Of a stretch of DNA of 64,000 bases, positions 47,009 through 56,725 are shown piece after piece. The notes below the pieces were generated by a model, which was given only the letters and a program-made list of their open reading frames with translations, ran no database searches and had not been told where the DNA came from. The position numbers and the translations under genes are program-made. Every line of letters starts with the position of its first letter. The stretch's first letter is position 1. This DNA is from Croceibacterium salegens (GTDB lineage Bacteria; Pseudomonadota; Alphaproteobacteria; Sphingomonadales; Sphingomonadaceae), in NCBI RefSeq assembly GCF_009827435.1, contig NZ_WTYM01000058.1, positions 178,276 to 242,275 on the forward strand. Direction: 5' to 3'.

Positions 47009-47769
47009 CGGCCGGTCTCCTTCGCAAGGTCTTCCTGCGCGGCGGCGGCGTTCACGTCGACCAGCGTGCCGAGCATCTGCAGGTAGGCGACCAGCGCATC
47101 CATCTCGGTCAGCCGCGCCGGGTCGCCGTCGTAGTCGCGTTGCTGCGCCTTGGGGTACCGGGTGGCGAGGTCGCCGGTATCGGCATCCGGATTGGCCTGC
47201 GCCTTGAGGTCGGCCTGCGCGTTCTTGACGTCCTCTTCGCTGTAGGGGACGCCCACACGCAGCAGTGCCGTGAGGCGCGCGGAGGCGTCTTCGGTCTCGA
47301 GCTCGTTTTCCCTGAGGAAGCCGTACTTCGGCATAACGCTCTCGGGCACGACAGACTGCGGGTCAGTCAGGTGCTGGACGTGCCAGTCGTCGGAATAACG
47401 CCCGCCGACCCGCGCGAGGTCCGGCCCGGTGCGTTTCGAGCCCCACTGGAAGGGATGGTCGTACATGCTCTCGGCGGCGAGGCTGTAGTGGCCGTAGCGC
47501 TCGACCTCGTCGCGGAACGGGCGGATCATCTGGCTGTGGCAGACGTAGCAGCCCTCGCGCACGTAGATGTCGCGCCCGGCCTGCTCGAGCGGGGTGTAGG
47601 GCCGCATGCCCTCGACCTTCTCGATGGTGTTGTCGATCCAGAACAGCGGGGCGATCTCGACGATGCCGCCGATGGCGACGACGACCAGCGAGAACGCTGC
47701 CATCAGGGTGACGTTGCGTTCGAGGCGCGCATGGCCGGTGACGGTGGTTTCGACGTCGGGAGTGCTCAT
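47005..47769 (-). CDS. ccoO: cbb3 oxidase monohaem cytochrome c subunit
   Basis: The 254-residue protein has an N-terminal anchor ([21 protein letters not shown]) and one haem motif CYVCH at 74-78. The sequences [25 protein letters not shown] and [18 protein letters not shown] are typical of FixO/CcoO, the latter holding the segment that precedes the Met ligand. It transfers electrons from CcoP to CcoN. Confidence 0.95.
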   Translation of the reverse strand: MSTPDVETTVTGHARLERNVTLMAAFSLVVVAIGGIVEIAPLFWIDNTIEKVEGMRPYTPLEQAGRDIYVREGCYVCHSQMIRPFRDEVERYGHYSLAAESMYDHPFQWGSKRTGPDLARVGGRYSDDWHVQHLTDPQSVVPESVMPKYGFLRENELETEDASARLTALLRVGVPYSEEDVKNAQADLKAQANPDADTGDLATRYPKAQQRDYDGDPARLTEMDALVAYLQMLGTLVDVNAAAAQEDLAKETGR

Positions 47770-47781
47770 CGTCCTGGGCTC

Positions 47782-49437
47782 CTACTCGGCCGGAACCGCG
47801 ACGATCGGGCGGTCCTTCACTGGGTCGTATACGGGGGTGGACATCGGCGCTTCACTGCGCAGCTTGCCGAGGATCGTGGCCCAGACGTTGACCACCATGA
47901 CGACGGCACCGGCGAGATAGAGCAACCCGCCGAAGGCACGCAGCGCGAACATCGGGTGCAGCGCGGCAACGGTTTCGGCGAAGGAGTTCACGAGGTAGCC
48001 GTCGGCGCCGTATTCGCGCCACATCAGGCCCTGGGTGACGCCCGCCACCCACATGCTCGCGGCGTAGAAGACGATGCCGATCGTCGCGAGCCAGAAGTGC
48101 CAGTTGACCATGCGCAAGCTGTAGAGCCGCTCGCGCTGCCACAGGCGGGGCACGAGGAAATAGACGCAGGCGAAGGTGATCATCCCGTTCCAGCCAAGCG
48201 CGCCGGAATGGACGTGGCCGATGGTCCAGTCGGTGTAGTGCGACAGGCTGTTGACGCTCTTGATCGACAGCATCGGCCCTTCGAACGTGCTCATGCCGTA
48301 GAAGGCGAGCGCCATCACCATCATGCGGATGATCGGGTCGGTGCGGACCTTGTCCCACGCGCCGTTGAGCGTCATCAGCCCGTTGATCATGCCGCCCCAG
48401 CTCGGCATCCACAGCATGATCGAGAAGACCATGCCCAGCGTCTGCGCCCAGTCGGGCAGCGCGGTGTAGAGCAGGTGGTGCGGGCCGGCCCAGATGTAGA
48501 GAAAGATCAGCGACCAGAAGTGGATGATCGACAGGCGGTAGCTGTAGACCGGCCGCTCGGCTTGCTTGGGCACGAAGTAGTACATCATCGCCAGGAACCC
48601 GGCGGTGAGGAAGAAGCCGACCGCGTTGTGGCCGTACCACCACTGCACCAGCGCCCCCTGCACCCCGCCGAACAGTGGGTAGGACTTCGAGCCCAGCAGG
48701 CTCACCGGCATGTCGAGGTTGTTGACCACGTGGAGCATGGCCACGGTGATGATGAAGGCGAGGTAGAACCAGTTGGCGACGTAGATGTGCGGTTCCGACC
48801 GCTTGAGGATCGTGCCGACGAAGACGGCGAGGTAGGCGAGCCAGACGATCGTCAGCCACCAGTCGACGTACCATTCGGGCTCGGCGTATTCCTTCGACTG
48901 CGAGATGCCGAGCAGATAGCCGGTCGCCGCCAGCGCGATGAACAGCTGGTAGCCCCAGAACACGAACCGGGCGAGCGAGGGGAAGGCGAGCCGCGCGCGG
49001 CAGGTGCGCTGCACCACGTAATAGCTTGTGGCGATCAACGCGTTGCCGCCGAAGGCGAAGATCACCGCGCTGGTGTGCAGCGGGCGGAGGCGGCCGAAGT
49101 TGAGGTAGGGCTCGAGGTTGAGCCAGGGCCAGGTCAGCTGCAAGGCGATGAACAGCCCGGCGAGGAAGCCCGCCATGCCCCAGAAGACCGTGGCGATCAC
49201 GCCCCAGCGGATCGGATCGTCATCGTACTTCGAAGGGTCTATCGGCATTCGCAGCACGCCGCGCGCAATGGCCTCGTAATCCGCCTGAGAAACGGTCAGC
49301 CACAGACACAGTCCCGCCGCGAGGCAGACGATGACCATGTGCGTGGCGAAGCCGGAATCCGCTGCCGTGGCGGCCGCGAGAAGTGTCAGCACCATGATGG
49401 CGAACCATATCCCGGCGCGCGTGACGACTCGTTCCAT
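47782..49437 (-). CDS. ccoN: cbb3-type cytochrome c oxidase catalytic subunit
   Basis: This 551-residue subunit I of the cbb3 oxidase has about 12-14 membrane helices and the haem and copper ligand histidines in [36 protein letters not shown] and [19 protein letters not shown]. It reduces oxygen to water with high oxygen affinity and pumps protons. A near-perfect ribosome binding site (AGGAGG) precedes the ATG at 49437. A perfect FNR/FixK box lies 53-66 bp upstream, so expression should rise when oxygen falls. Confidence 0.95.
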   Translation of the reverse strand: MERVVTRAGIWFAIMVLTLLAAATAADSGFATHMVIVCLAAGLCLWLTVSQADYEAIARGVLRMPIDPSKYDDDPIRWGVIATVFWGMAGFLAGLFIALQLTWPWLNLEPYLNFGRLRPLHTSAVIFAFGGNALIATSYYVVQRTCRARLAFPSLARFVFWGYQLFIALAATGYLLGISQSKEYAEPEWYVDWWLTIVWLAYLAVFVGTILKRSEPHIYVANWFYLAFIITVAMLHVVNNLDMPVSLLGSKSYPLFGGVQGALVQWWYGHNAVGFFLTAGFLAMMYYFVPKQAERPVYSYRLSIIHFWSLIFLYIWAGPHHLLYTALPDWAQTLGMVFSIMLWMPSWGGMINGLMTLNGAWDKVRTDPIIRMMVMALAFYGMSTFEGPMLSIKSVNSLSHYTDWTIGHVHSGALGWNGMITFACVYFLVPRLWQRERLYSLRMVNWHFWLATIGIVFYAASMWVAGVTQGLMWREYGADGYLVNSFAETVAALHPMFALRAFGGLLYLAGAVVMVVNVWATILGKLRSEAPMSTPVYDPVKDRPIVAVPAE

Positions 49438-49489
49438 CGGTACCTCCTGTTGTGGCGGAGGCTATGCCTGTGCGAGCGGGCGCTCAACC

Positions 49490-49503
49490 TTGACGTGGGT
49501 CAA
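49490..49503 (-). promoter_or_regulatory. FNR/FixK box upstream of ccoN
   Basis: TTGAC-GTGG-GTCAA is a perfectly symmetric FNR-family dyad. Its centre is about 60 bp from the ccoN start, compatible with activation from near -41. The FNR gene ends 81 bp further upstream in the same orientation. Confidence 0.88.
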
Positions 49504-49583
49504 ATATTCGTTGCGCGATCGCGAAATTTTCGTGCGAAAGTTTGGAGGCCGCGCTGCCAGTGCCCACCGGCTTGCGCTCAAGA

Positions 49584-50282
49584 TCAGCCGGCGCTGGCTT
49601 CCAGCGCCTGACGGTCGAGGATTTCGACGGCGCGGCGGTTCGGCAGTCCGATCACCCCATCGCGCTTGAGCCGCGTCATCTGGCGGCTGACGGTCTCGAT
49701 CGTCAGGCCGAGGATGTCGCCGATCTGCTGGCGCGAGAACGGCAGGTCGAAGCGGTCGAGCGGTTTGTCGCCCGGCGCCTCGCAGCCCGGTTCGACCAGC
49801 CGCGAGGACATTTCGAGCAGGAAGGTCGCGACCTTCTCCTCGGCGCTCTTGCGGGCGAGCAGCAGCATCCAGTCGCGCGTGCGGTCGAGTTCGGCGAGCG
49901 TACGGCGAAGCAGTTTCTGTTCGAGCGCCGGGTGCTCACCGGCGAAACGGTCGAAGTCCTTGCGCGCGAAGAGGCAGACGCGGGCATCGGTCAGCGCGGT
50001 GACCGAGTGGCTGGTGCGCGCACCGAACGGGCGGCCGATGAAGTCCGACGGATAGGCGACGCCGACGATCTGCTCGCGCCCGTCTTCGGTCCCGGTCGAG
50101 AGCTTGAGCATGCCCTCGATCACGTTGGCGACGAGGACCGATTCCTCGCCTTCCCAGATCAGCGCTTCACCCGCTTCGAGATTGCGCCGGCGGCCGATGC
50201 CGTTGAGCGCCTCGACTTCCTTGGAATCGAGAACTGCGCAGATCGCCCGGTTCCGCACAACGCAGGTATCGCAAGAAGACAT
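49584..50282 (-). CDS. fnrL: FNR-type oxygen-sensing transcriptional regulator
   Basis: The 232-residue Crp/Fnr-family regulator has the cysteine set expected for an oxygen-labile [4Fe-4S] cluster: Cys-4, Cys-7, Cys-15 and internal Cys-103. A cyclic-nucleotide-like sensory domain and a dimer helix precede the helix-turn-helix, where E-T-V-S-R (TIETVSRQMTRLKRDG) carries the FNR-type ExxSR recognition pattern. It would activate genes with TTGAY-N4-RTCAA boxes, including ccoN and possibly the 38806 site. A FixK protein without cluster is less likely because the cysteines are present. Confidence 0.92.
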   Translation of the reverse strand: MSSCDTCVVRNRAICAVLDSKEVEALNGIGRRRNLEAGEALIWEGEESVLVANVIEGMLKLSTGTEDGREQIVGVAYPSDFIGRPFGARTSHSVTALTDARVCLFARKDFDRFAGEHPALEQKLLRRTLAELDRTRDWMLLLARKSAEEKVATFLLEMSSRLVEPGCEAPGDKPLDRFDLPFSRQQIGDILGLTIETVSRQMTRLKRDGVIGLPNRRAVEILDRQALEASAG

Positions 50283-50334
50283 TTCGGTTACCTACCAGCA
50301 GGCGGGGACGCCGCAAAGCACGATCGCGGTAGCG

Positions 50335-51066
50335 TCAGCCGAGCGCCGCCAGCGCGTCGAACACTGTCTTGGCGAGCTCGGGCCGGCAGATCAGCAGGTC
50401 GGGCATGTAGGTGTCGCGCTGATTATAGACGAGCGGGCTGGAGTCGATCCGGCTGGCGTGGAGGCCGTGCGCGAGGGCCACGGCGGCAGGCGCACAGCTG
50501 TCCCATTCGAACTGTCCGCCCGAATGCAGGTAGATGTCGGCCTCGCCGCGGACGATGGCCATGGCCTTGGCCCCGGCGCTGCCCATCGGCACCAGCTCCG
50601 CGCCGAGCGCCTCGGCCACCGCGACCGCCTCGGCGGCGGGGCGTGTGCGGCTGACGACCATGCGCAGCTTTTCGGGCGTGGGCGGAACGATGATGGGCGC
50701 ATCGGTCCGCAAGACCTCACCGAGGCCGGGCAGGGCGACCGCGCCGATCGTCGGCACGCCATTGATAGCGAGCGCGACGTGCACCGCCCAGTCAGTGCGC
50801 TCCTCGCCGTATTCGCGGGTGCCGTCGACCGGATCGACGATCCACACGCGCTCCTTGCCCAGCCGTTCCTCGGTGTCCTTGCTCTCTTCGGACAGCAGGC
50901 CGTCGTCGGGCCGCTGCGCGCGCAGGGCGTGGACGAGGAACTGGTTCGCCGTCTGGTCGCCCGCCGTGCCGAGCGCCTTTCCTTCGAACATGCCGCTCTC
51001 GCGCACCGCAACCAGGATGCGTCCGGCGGTTTCCGCCAGGTGCGCGGCGAGTTCGGCGTCGTTCAT
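50335..51066 (-). CDS. cysQ: 3'(2'),5'-bisphosphate nucleotidase CysQ
   Basis: This 243-residue protein belongs to the inositol-monophosphatase fold. Metal-binding motifs are EESKD (about 60-64), WIVDPVDGTREY and, near the C-terminus, WDSCAPAAVALAHG. CysQ hydrolyses 3'-phosphoadenosine-5'-phosphate formed during sulfate assimilation. It follows cysNC and cysD in the same orientation, separated from cysNC by a 118-bp gap holding an inverted-repeat element. The start at 51066 (MNDAELAAHLAE) is preferred because the upstream codons belong to that repeat. Confidence 0.9.
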   Translation of the reverse strand: MNDAELAAHLAETAGRILVAVRESGMFEGKALGTAGDQTANQFLVHALRAQRPDDGLLSEESKDTEERLGKERVWIVDPVDGTREYGEERTDWAVHVALAINGVPTIGAVALPGLGEVLRTDAPIIVPPTPEKLRMVVSRTRPAAEAVAVAEALGAELVPMGSAGAKAMAIVRGEADIYLHSGGQFEWDSCAPAAVALAHGLHASRIDSSPLVYNQRDTYMPDLLICRPELAKTVFDALAALG

Positions 51067-51077
51067 CACTTGCCTTT

Positions 51078-51168
51078 CGTCATTGCGAGCGGTGAAGCCG
51101 CGCGGCAATCCAGGGCGTCATCACACTGGACTCAGGATTGCTTCGTCGCTGCGCTCCTCGCAATGACG
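51078..51168. repeat. 91-bp intergenic inverted-repeat element (MITE/REP-like)
   Basis: The element has 12-bp perfect terminal inverted repeats: CGTCATTGCGAG at 51078-51089 and CTCGCAATGACG at 51157-51168. Inner parts also pair (GCAATCC with GGATTGC, GAAGC with GCTTC), so the whole can fold as a long hairpin. I recall similar sequences as dispersed intergenic repeats in alphaproteobacterial genomes. Only one copy is in this window. It separates cysQ from cysNC and could affect mRNA stability. Confidence 0.8.
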
Positions 51169-51184
51169 AAGCGGAAAAGAAACA

Positions 51185-53101
51185 TCATTTCAGCGGCAGC
51201 AACTGGTCGACGATGTGCTGCGCGGCCTCCTCGACGCTCATTTCGACCGTGTTGACCACGATATCCGGCTTTTCCGGCACTTCGTAGGGGCTGTCGATCC
51301 CGGTGAAGTTCTTAAGTTCGCCCGAGCGGGCCTTCTTGTACAGCCCCTTTACGTCGCGCGCCTCGGCCACTTCGAGCGGGGTATCGACGAAGATCTCCAC
51401 GAACTCGCCCTCCGGCAGCATGTCGCGCACCATCTGCCGCTCGGCGCGGAACGGACTGATAAAGGCGGTCATGACGATCAGGCCCGCATCGACCATCAGC
51501 TTGGCCACTTCGCCGACGCGGCGGATGTTCTCGATCCGGTCGGCCTCGGTGAAGCCGAGGTCCTTGTTGAGCCCGTGGCGCACGTTGTCGCCGTCGAGCA
51601 GGAAGGTGTGGCGGTTCATCAAGGCGAGCCTCTTCTCGACCTCGTTGGCAATGGTCGACTTGCCCGAGCCGGAAAGGCCGGTGAACCACAGCAGCCTGGG
51701 CGTCTGGTTCTTCATTATCGCGTGGCTCTCGCGGGTCACGTCGGTCGGCTGCCAGTGGACGTTCTGGCTGCGTCGCAGGCTGAAGTTGAGCATCCCGGCG
51801 GCGACGGTGGCGTTGGTTATCTTGTCGACCAGGATGAAGCCGCCGAGCGTGCGGTTGTCGGTGTAGGGCTCGAACACGATCGGCTTGTCTGTCAGCACTT
51901 CGGCTACGCCGATCTGGTTGAGTTCGAGCGTCTTCGCCGCGAGGTGTTCGAGGCTGTTGACGTCGATCTCGTACTTCGGCGCCTGCACCGTTGCCGAGAC
52001 GGTCTGCGTCGCCAGCTTGAGCCAGTAGCTGCGCCCGACGTGGAGCGCCTCGTCGGCCATCCACACTATCGTCGCCTCGAACTGGTCGGCGACCTGCGGC
52101 GGGTTGTCGGATACGGAAATCACGTTGCCGCGCGAGCAGTCGATCTCGTCGGCGAAGGTCAGCGTGAGCGACTGGCCGGCGACTCCCTCGTCGAGCTCGC
52201 CGTCGAAGGTGACGATGCTCTTGACGGTGCTGGTCTTGCCCGAGGGCAGCACGCGCACCGCGTCGCCCGGCTTGATCGATCCGGTGGCGATCAGGCCGGA
52301 GAAGCCGCGGAAGTCGAGGTTGGGGCGGTTGACCCACTGCACCGGCATGCGGAACGGCTTGTTGCGGTCGACCGCCGAACGGACTTCGACCGTCTCGAGG
52401 TGATCGATGAGGCTTGGGCCTTCGTACCACGGGGTGTTGGCGCTCGGCGCGGTGGTGATATTGTCGCCCTTGAAGCCGGAAATGGGGAGGGCGGTGAAGC
52501 TCTCGATGCCGATTTCCTTGGCGAACCCGGCATAGTCGGCGACGATCTTGTCGAAGACCTCCTGCGAGTAGTCGACGAGGTCCATCTTGTTCACCGCCAG
52601 CACGATGTTCCGGATGCCGATCAGGTGGCACAGGAAGCTGTGGCGGCGGGTCTGGACGAGCACGCCCTTGCGCGCGTCGATCAGGATCACCGCGAGGTCG
52701 GCGGTCGATGCGCCGGTGACCATGTTGCGGGTGTACTGCTCGTGGCCCGGACAGTCGGCGACGATGAACTTGCGCCTTTCGGTGTTGAAGAAGCGATAAG
52801 CGACATCGATGGTGATGCCCTGCTCGCGCTCGGCGGCGAGGCCGTCGACCAGCAGCGCGAAGTCGATTTCCTGGCCCTGCGTGCCGACCTTCTTCGAATC
52901 GTCCTCGAGCGCGGCCAGCTGGTCCTCGAAGATCATCTTCGAATCGTAGAGCAGGCGGCCGATCAGCGTGGACTTGCCGTCGTCGACGCTGCCACAGGTG
53001 ATGAAGCGCAGCATCGTCTTGTGCTGGTGCTGGTCGAGGTACGCGTCGATGTCCTCGGCGATGAGGGCTTCGGTTTTGTAGATGACGTCCTGGTCGGCCA
53101 T
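51185..53101 (-). CDS. cysNC: Fused sulfate adenylyltransferase subunit 1 / APS kinase
   Basis: This 638-residue protein is a CysN-CysC fusion. Residues 1 to about 455 are the GTPase subunit of ATP sulfurylase, with G1 GSVDDGKST (37-45), [12 protein letters not shown] and NKMDLVDY. From about 462 comes adenylylsulfate kinase with Walker [10 protein letters not shown] and [16 protein letters not shown]. Together with CysD it activates sulfate to APS and then PAPS. Such fusions occur in many proteobacteria. The start shares a base with the cysD stop, so the subunits are made together. Confidence 0.95.
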   Translation of the reverse strand: MADQDVIYKTEALIAEDIDAYLDQHQHKTMLRFITCGSVDDGKSTLIGRLLYDSKMIFEDQLAALEDDSKKVGTQGQEIDFALLVDGLAAEREQGITIDVAYRFFNTERRKFIVADCPGHEQYTRNMVTGASTADLAVILIDARKGVLVQTRRHSFLCHLIGIRNIVLAVNKMDLVDYSQEVFDKIVADYAGFAKEIGIESFTALPISGFKGDNITTAPSANTPWYEGPSLIDHLETVEVRSAVDRNKPFRMPVQWVNRPNLDFRGFSGLIATGSIKPGDAVRVLPSGKTSTVKSIVTFDGELDEGVAGQSLTLTFADEIDCSRGNVISVSDNPPQVADQFEATIVWMADEALHVGRSYWLKLATQTVSATVQAPKYEIDVNSLEHLAAKTLELNQIGVAEVLTDKPIVFEPYTDNRTLGGFILVDKITNATVAAGMLNFSLRRSQNVHWQPTDVTRESHAIMKNQTPRLLWFTGLSGSGKSTIANEVEKRLALMNRHTFLLDGDNVRHGLNKDLGFTEADRIENIRRVGEVAKLMVDAGLIVMTAFISPFRAERQMVRDMLPEGEFVEIFVDTPLEVAEARDVKGLYKKARSGELKNFTGIDSPYEVPEKPDIVVNTVEMSVEEAAQHIVDQLLPLK

Positions 53102-54021
53102 CAGAAGTAGCCCTCCTGCTTCTTCTTCTCCATGCCGGCGCCGCCGGCGTCCTTGTCGATCACGCGGCCCTGCCGCTCGCTGGTGGTGGTGAGCAGGGTT
53201 TCCTGCACCACGTCGCTGAGCGTCGCCGCCTCGCTCTCCACCGCACCGGTCAGCGGGAAGCAGCCGAGCGTGCGGAAGCGGACCGAGCGTTCGGTGATGT
53301 CCGGGCGATAGCCGAGCACGCTTTCGAGCCGCTCGATATCGTCGGCCATCAGCAGCTGGCCGTCATGCACGAAGGTCGGTCGCTTGGCGGCGAAGTAGAG
53401 CGGGACGATCTCGATCCCCTCGGCCATGATGTATTGCCAGATGTCGAGTTCGGTCCAGTTGCTGATCGGGAAGATGCGGATGCTCTCCCCCTTGTTCTTC
53501 TTGGCGTTGTAGAGGTTCCACAGCTCGGGGCGCTGGTTCTTCGGGTCCCAGCCGTGGCTGGCGGTGCGGAAGCTGAAGATGCGCTCCTTGGCGCGGCTCT
53601 TTTCCTCGTCGCGCCGGGCGCCGCCGAAGGCCGCGTCAAAACCGTACTTGGTCAACGCCTGCTTGAGCCCCTCGGTCTTCCACATGTCGGTGTGCAGCGG
53701 GCCGTGGTCGAACGGGTTGATCCCGCGCTCCTTGGCCTCCTCGTTGTGGTAGACGAGCAGGTCCATGCCGCTCTCGCGCGCCATCTTGTCGCGCAGCGCG
53801 TACATGTCCTTGAACTTCCACGTGGTGTCGACGTGGAGCAGCGGGAAGGGCGGCGGCGAGGGGTAAAAGGCCTTGCGCGCCAGGTGCAGCATGACGGCGC
53901 TGTCCTTGCCGACCGAATAGAGCATCACCGGCTTGTCCGCCTCGGCGACGACTTCGCGCATGATGTGGATCGCCTCGGCTTCGAGGCGCTGGAGGTGAGT
54001 CAGGGTCGCAGTCTCGCTCAT
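53101..54021 (-). CDS. cysD: Sulfate adenylyltransferase subunit 2
   Basis: The protein (about 306 residues) is the PP-loop ATP-binding subunit of ATP sulfurylase, with [17 protein letters not shown] as the PP-loop and [17 protein letters not shown] and [13 protein letters not shown] as conserved parts. It forms APS from sulfate and ATP, with energy from the CysN GTPase. I start it at 54021 ([20 protein letters not shown]); an ATG four codons upstream is possible. A 16-bp palindrome lies upstream between this gene and the divergent LuxR gene. Confidence 0.94.
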   Translation of the reverse strand: MSETATLTHLQRLEAEAIHIMREVVAEADKPVMLYSVGKDSAVMLHLARKAFYPSPPPFPLLHVDTTWKFKDMYALRDKMARESGMDLLVYHNEEAKERGINPFDHGPLHTDMWKTEGLKQALTKYGFDAAFGGARRDEEKSRAKERIFSFRTASHGWDPKNQRPELWNLYNAKKNKGESIRIFPISNWTELDIWQYIMAEGIEIVPLYFAAKRPTFVHDGQLLMADDIERLESVLGYRPDITERSVRFRTLGCFPLTGAVESEAATLSDVVQETLLTTTSERQGRVIDKDAGGAGMEKKKQEGYF

Positions 54022-54055
54022 GGCTCCGGGCATAGTCCTGTCGGTTCGCTATGGA

Positions 54056-54071
54056 CCTCCCATATGGGAGG
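54056..54071. promoter_or_regulatory. 16-bp perfect palindrome between cysD and luxR-type gene
   Basis: CCTCCCATATGGGAGG is fully symmetric. It is 35 bp upstream of the cysD start and 16 bp upstream of the LuxR-family start. Its symmetry and position suggest an operator, possibly for the LuxR-family protein itself. Confidence 0.55.
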
Positions 54072-54087
54072 GATTATGGCCTGATAC

Positions 54088-55113
54088 ATGCGCTTTCCGG
54101 CCCTCGGCGAGACAGATCTTCTTGTGCCGCTGCATGACGGGCTGTTCGAGCAGCCGATGTGGCGCACCTTCCTCGCCCGCCTCGCCGCGGTCTGCGAAGT
54201 GCCGTTCGCAGGGCTGGTCCTGACCCCGCCGCACGCCGCGCACGGGCTGGTGCTGGCCCACGGAGATGCCCCCGCCGGTGCGATCGAGGCGGTCGATACG
54301 AGCGGGACGGCGCTGCGCGAGAATCGCAGCTATGCCGCGAGCGAATTCGAGGGCGCCATCGCCGGGGACCTGCGCGCGGTGCGGGTGCGCGAGGAAAGCG
54401 GGATCGACGCGGTGCTCACGGTCGCAGGGCCCGGCGCATTGCCCGCTGCCGCCGGAAGCCTCCTCGCCGCGCTCGCACCGCACCTGCGCGTCGCCTTGCG
54501 CGTCTTTGCCGCCCTGGAGCGCGAGCGGGCGCGTTCGGTCATGAGCGACGACGCGGTGAGGCGGATGAACTTCGGGTGGATCGCCATCGACGGGAAGTGC
54601 CGCATCGTCGACCTCGATCCGCAAGCCGAGCGGGTGCTGCAACAGTCGGGCCTCCTGCGCTGCGGCAGCTACGACCGCCTCACCCCTGCCAATCCCGCTG
54701 TCGACCGCGAACTGACCGCGCTGGCCCGCCGGTTCGCCGCCTCACCCGATGAGCGCCCGCGCGCGATCAACCTCAGCCACGACCCGTGGATCGACCTTCT
54801 CGTCTCCCCGCTCAGGGTCGATACGCTGTCCGGCGGATCGCAGGCGGTCGCGGCCGTTTACCTGCGCGGCGACCGCACCTCGCTCGCCGACCGCCACGAG
54901 CAGCTCGCCGACCTGTTCCAGCTCACCCCGAGCGAAGCGCGGCTCGCCTGGTCGATGGCACAGGGCATGAGCATATCCGAGGCCGCCGCCGCGCATGGCC
55001 TGACCATCGAGACCGCGCGCAATTACTCGAAAAAGATCTACGCCAAGACCGGCGCGCGCGGGCAGGCCGACCTCGTGCGGCACATCCTGACCAGCGTGCT
55101 CGCCCTCGCCTGA
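54088..55113 (+). CDS. LuxR-family helix-turn-helix regulator
   Basis: The 341-residue protein has a long N-terminal region without clear catalytic motif (a PAS- or GAF-like sensor is possible at about 130-250) and a C-terminal LuxR helix-turn-helix at about 275-335. The HTH reads LTPSEARLAWSMAQGMSISEAAAAHGLTIETARNYSKKIYAKTGA in pieces that match the family. It lacks a receiver domain and an obvious autoinducer-binding motif. It is divergent from cysD and 106 bp upstream of mmsA in the same direction, so it may control the valine-catabolism genes or itself. Confidence 0.82.
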   Translation: MRFPALGETDLLVPLHDGLFEQPMWRTFLARLAAVCEVPFAGLVLTPPHAAHGLVLAHGDAPAGAIEAVDTSGTALRENRSYAASEFEGAIAGDLRAVRVREESGIDAVLTVAGPGALPAAAGSLLAALAPHLRVALRVFAALERERARSVMSDDAVRRMNFGWIAIDGKCRIVDLDPQAERVLQQSGLLRCGSYDRLTPANPAVDRELTALARRFAASPDERPRAINLSHDPWIDLLVSPLRVDTLSGGSQAVAAVYLRGDRTSLADRHEQLADLFQLTPSEARLAWSMAQGMSISEAAAAHGLTIETARNYSKKIYAKTGARGQADLVRHILTSVLALA

Positions 55114-55219
55114 CGATACCGATAGGCGTAGGGGGACGTTCGTTCACCGAGGGAGACCTTGCAAAGCGCACCGCGCTCATGCAGGGCGCAAGAAAAATAG
55201 TTTCACCTGAAAGGAGTGC

Positions 55220-56725
55220 ATGATCCTCATGCGCCAGATCGACCATTTCATAGTCGGCGGTACCGGCAGCGCGCCGGCCCGCACCCACAAGGTCTTCGAC
55301 CCCAACAGCGGCGCGGTGCAGGCCGAAGTCGCGCTCGGCGATGCCGCGTTGCTCGACCGCGCCGTGGCGACCGCGAAGCAGGTCCAGCCCGGCTGGGCGG
55401 CAACCAATCCGCAGAAGCGCGCCCGCGTGATGTTCAGGTTCAAGGAGCTGATCGAGGCCAACATGGAAGACCTCGCCCGGCTGCTGTCGAGCGAGCATGG
55501 CAAGGTCATCGACGACGCCAAGGGCGACGTCCAGCGCGGGCTCGAAGTGATCGAATACGCCTGCGGCATCCCGCAGGTCCTCAAGGGCGAGTACACCCAG
55601 GGCGCGGGCCCGGGCATCGACGTCTATTCGATGCGCCAGCCGCTCGGCATCGGCGCGGGCATCACCCCGTTCAACTTCCCGGCGATGATCCCGATGTGGA
55701 TGTTCGGCATGGCCATCGCGGCGGGCAACGCCTTCATCCTCAAGCCCTCCGAGCGCGATCCCAGCGTGCCGGTGCGCCTCGCCGAACTGTTCCTCGAGGC
55801 CGGTGCGCCCGAGGGGCTGCTGCAGGTGGTCCACGGCGACAAGGAAATGGTCGACGCCATCCTCGACCACCCTGACATCGCCGCGGTCAGCTTCGTCGGC
55901 TCGTCCGACATCGCCCACTACGTCTACGAACGCGGCGTGCGTGCGGGCAAGCGCGTGCAGGCGATGGGCGGGGCCAAGAACCACGGCATCGTCATGCCCG
56001 ACGCCGACCTCGACATGGTGGTGGGCGACCTCGCCGGTGCGGCCTTCGGTAGCGCCGGCGAGCGCTGCATGGCGCTGCCCGTGGTGGTCCCGGTCGGCGA
56101 GGACACGGCGGAGCGGCTCAAGGCCAAGCTCATTCCCGCAATCAACGCGCTGCGCGTCGGTGTCTCGACCGATCCCGAAGCGCATTACGGCCCGGTGGTC
56201 ACCGCCGAGCACAAACAGCGGATCGAGGACTGGATCGCCACCGCCGAGAAGGAAGGCGGCGAGATCGTCATCGACGGGCGCGGCTTCACCCTGCAGGGGC
56301 ACGAGGACGGCTTCTTCGTCGGCCCGACCCTGATCGACCACGTCACCCCCGACATGGCGAGCTACCACAACGAGATCTTCGGCCCCGTCCTGCAGATCGT
56401 GCGGGCAAAGGACTTCGAGGAAGCGCTGCGCTTGCCCAGCGAGCACCAGTACGGCAACGGCGTCGCCATCTTCACCCGCAGCGGCCACGCCGCGCGCGAA
56501 TTTGCCACCCGGGTCAACGTCGGCATGGTCGGCGTGAACGTGCCGATCCCCGTCCCGGTCAGCTATCACAGCTTCGGCGGCTGGAAGCGCTCGGGCTTCG
56601 GCGACACCGACCAGTACGGCACGGAGGGACTCAAGTTCTGGACCAAGCTCAAGAAGGTCACCCAGCGCTGGCCCGACGGCGGCGGTGACGGCTCCAACGC
56701 CTTCGTGATACCGACGATGGGATGA
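55220..56725 (+). CDS. mmsA: Methylmalonate-semialdehyde dehydrogenase (acylating)
   Basis: This 501-residue aldehyde dehydrogenase belongs to the CoA-acylating MmsA/IolA branch. Catalytic Cys-283 is in GSAGERCMALPV; cofactor segments include GITPFNFPAMIP and FILKPSERDP. It converts methylmalonate semialdehyde and CoA to propionyl-CoA in valine degradation. AAGGAG precedes the start; the ATG at 55220 is very close to it and the ATG at 55229 rather far, so either is possible. The downstream hydratase and mmsB support the pathway. Confidence 0.94.
   Translation: MILMRQIDHFIVGGTGSAPARTHKVFDPNSGAVQAEVALGDAALLDRAVATAKQVQPGWAATNPQKRARVMFRFKELIEANMEDLARLLSSEHGKVIDDAKGDVQRGLEVIEYACGIPQVLKGEYTQGAGPGIDVYSMRQPLGIGAGITPFNFPAMIPMWMFGMAIAAGNAFILKPSERDPSVPVRLAELFLEAGAPEGLLQVVHGDKEMVDAILDHPDIAAVSFVGSSDIAHYVYERGVRAGKRVQAMGGAKNHGIVMPDADLDMVVGDLAGAAFGSAGERCMALPVVVPVGEDTAERLKAKLIPAINALRVGVSTDPEAHYGPVVTAEHKQRIEDWIATAEKEGGEIVIDGRGFTLQGHEDGFFVGPTLIDHVTPDMASYHNEIFGPVLQIVRAKDFEEALRLPSEHQYGNGVAIFTRSGHAAREFATRVNVGMVGVNVPIPVPVSYHSFGGWKRSGFGDTDQYGTEGLKFWTKLKKVTQRWPDGGGDGSNAFVIPTMG

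Noticed and set aside
45946-49611. A very long open frame on the plus strand opposite the cco genes
   Set aside because: It is antisense to ccoG, ccoP, ccoO and ccoN, all with clear motifs. High GC content keeps the opposite frame open; its predicted protein is low-complexity and has no domain.
49584-50282. FixK without iron-sulfur cluster
   Set aside because: Four suitably placed cysteines (4, 7, 15, 103) fit an oxygen-sensing FNR.
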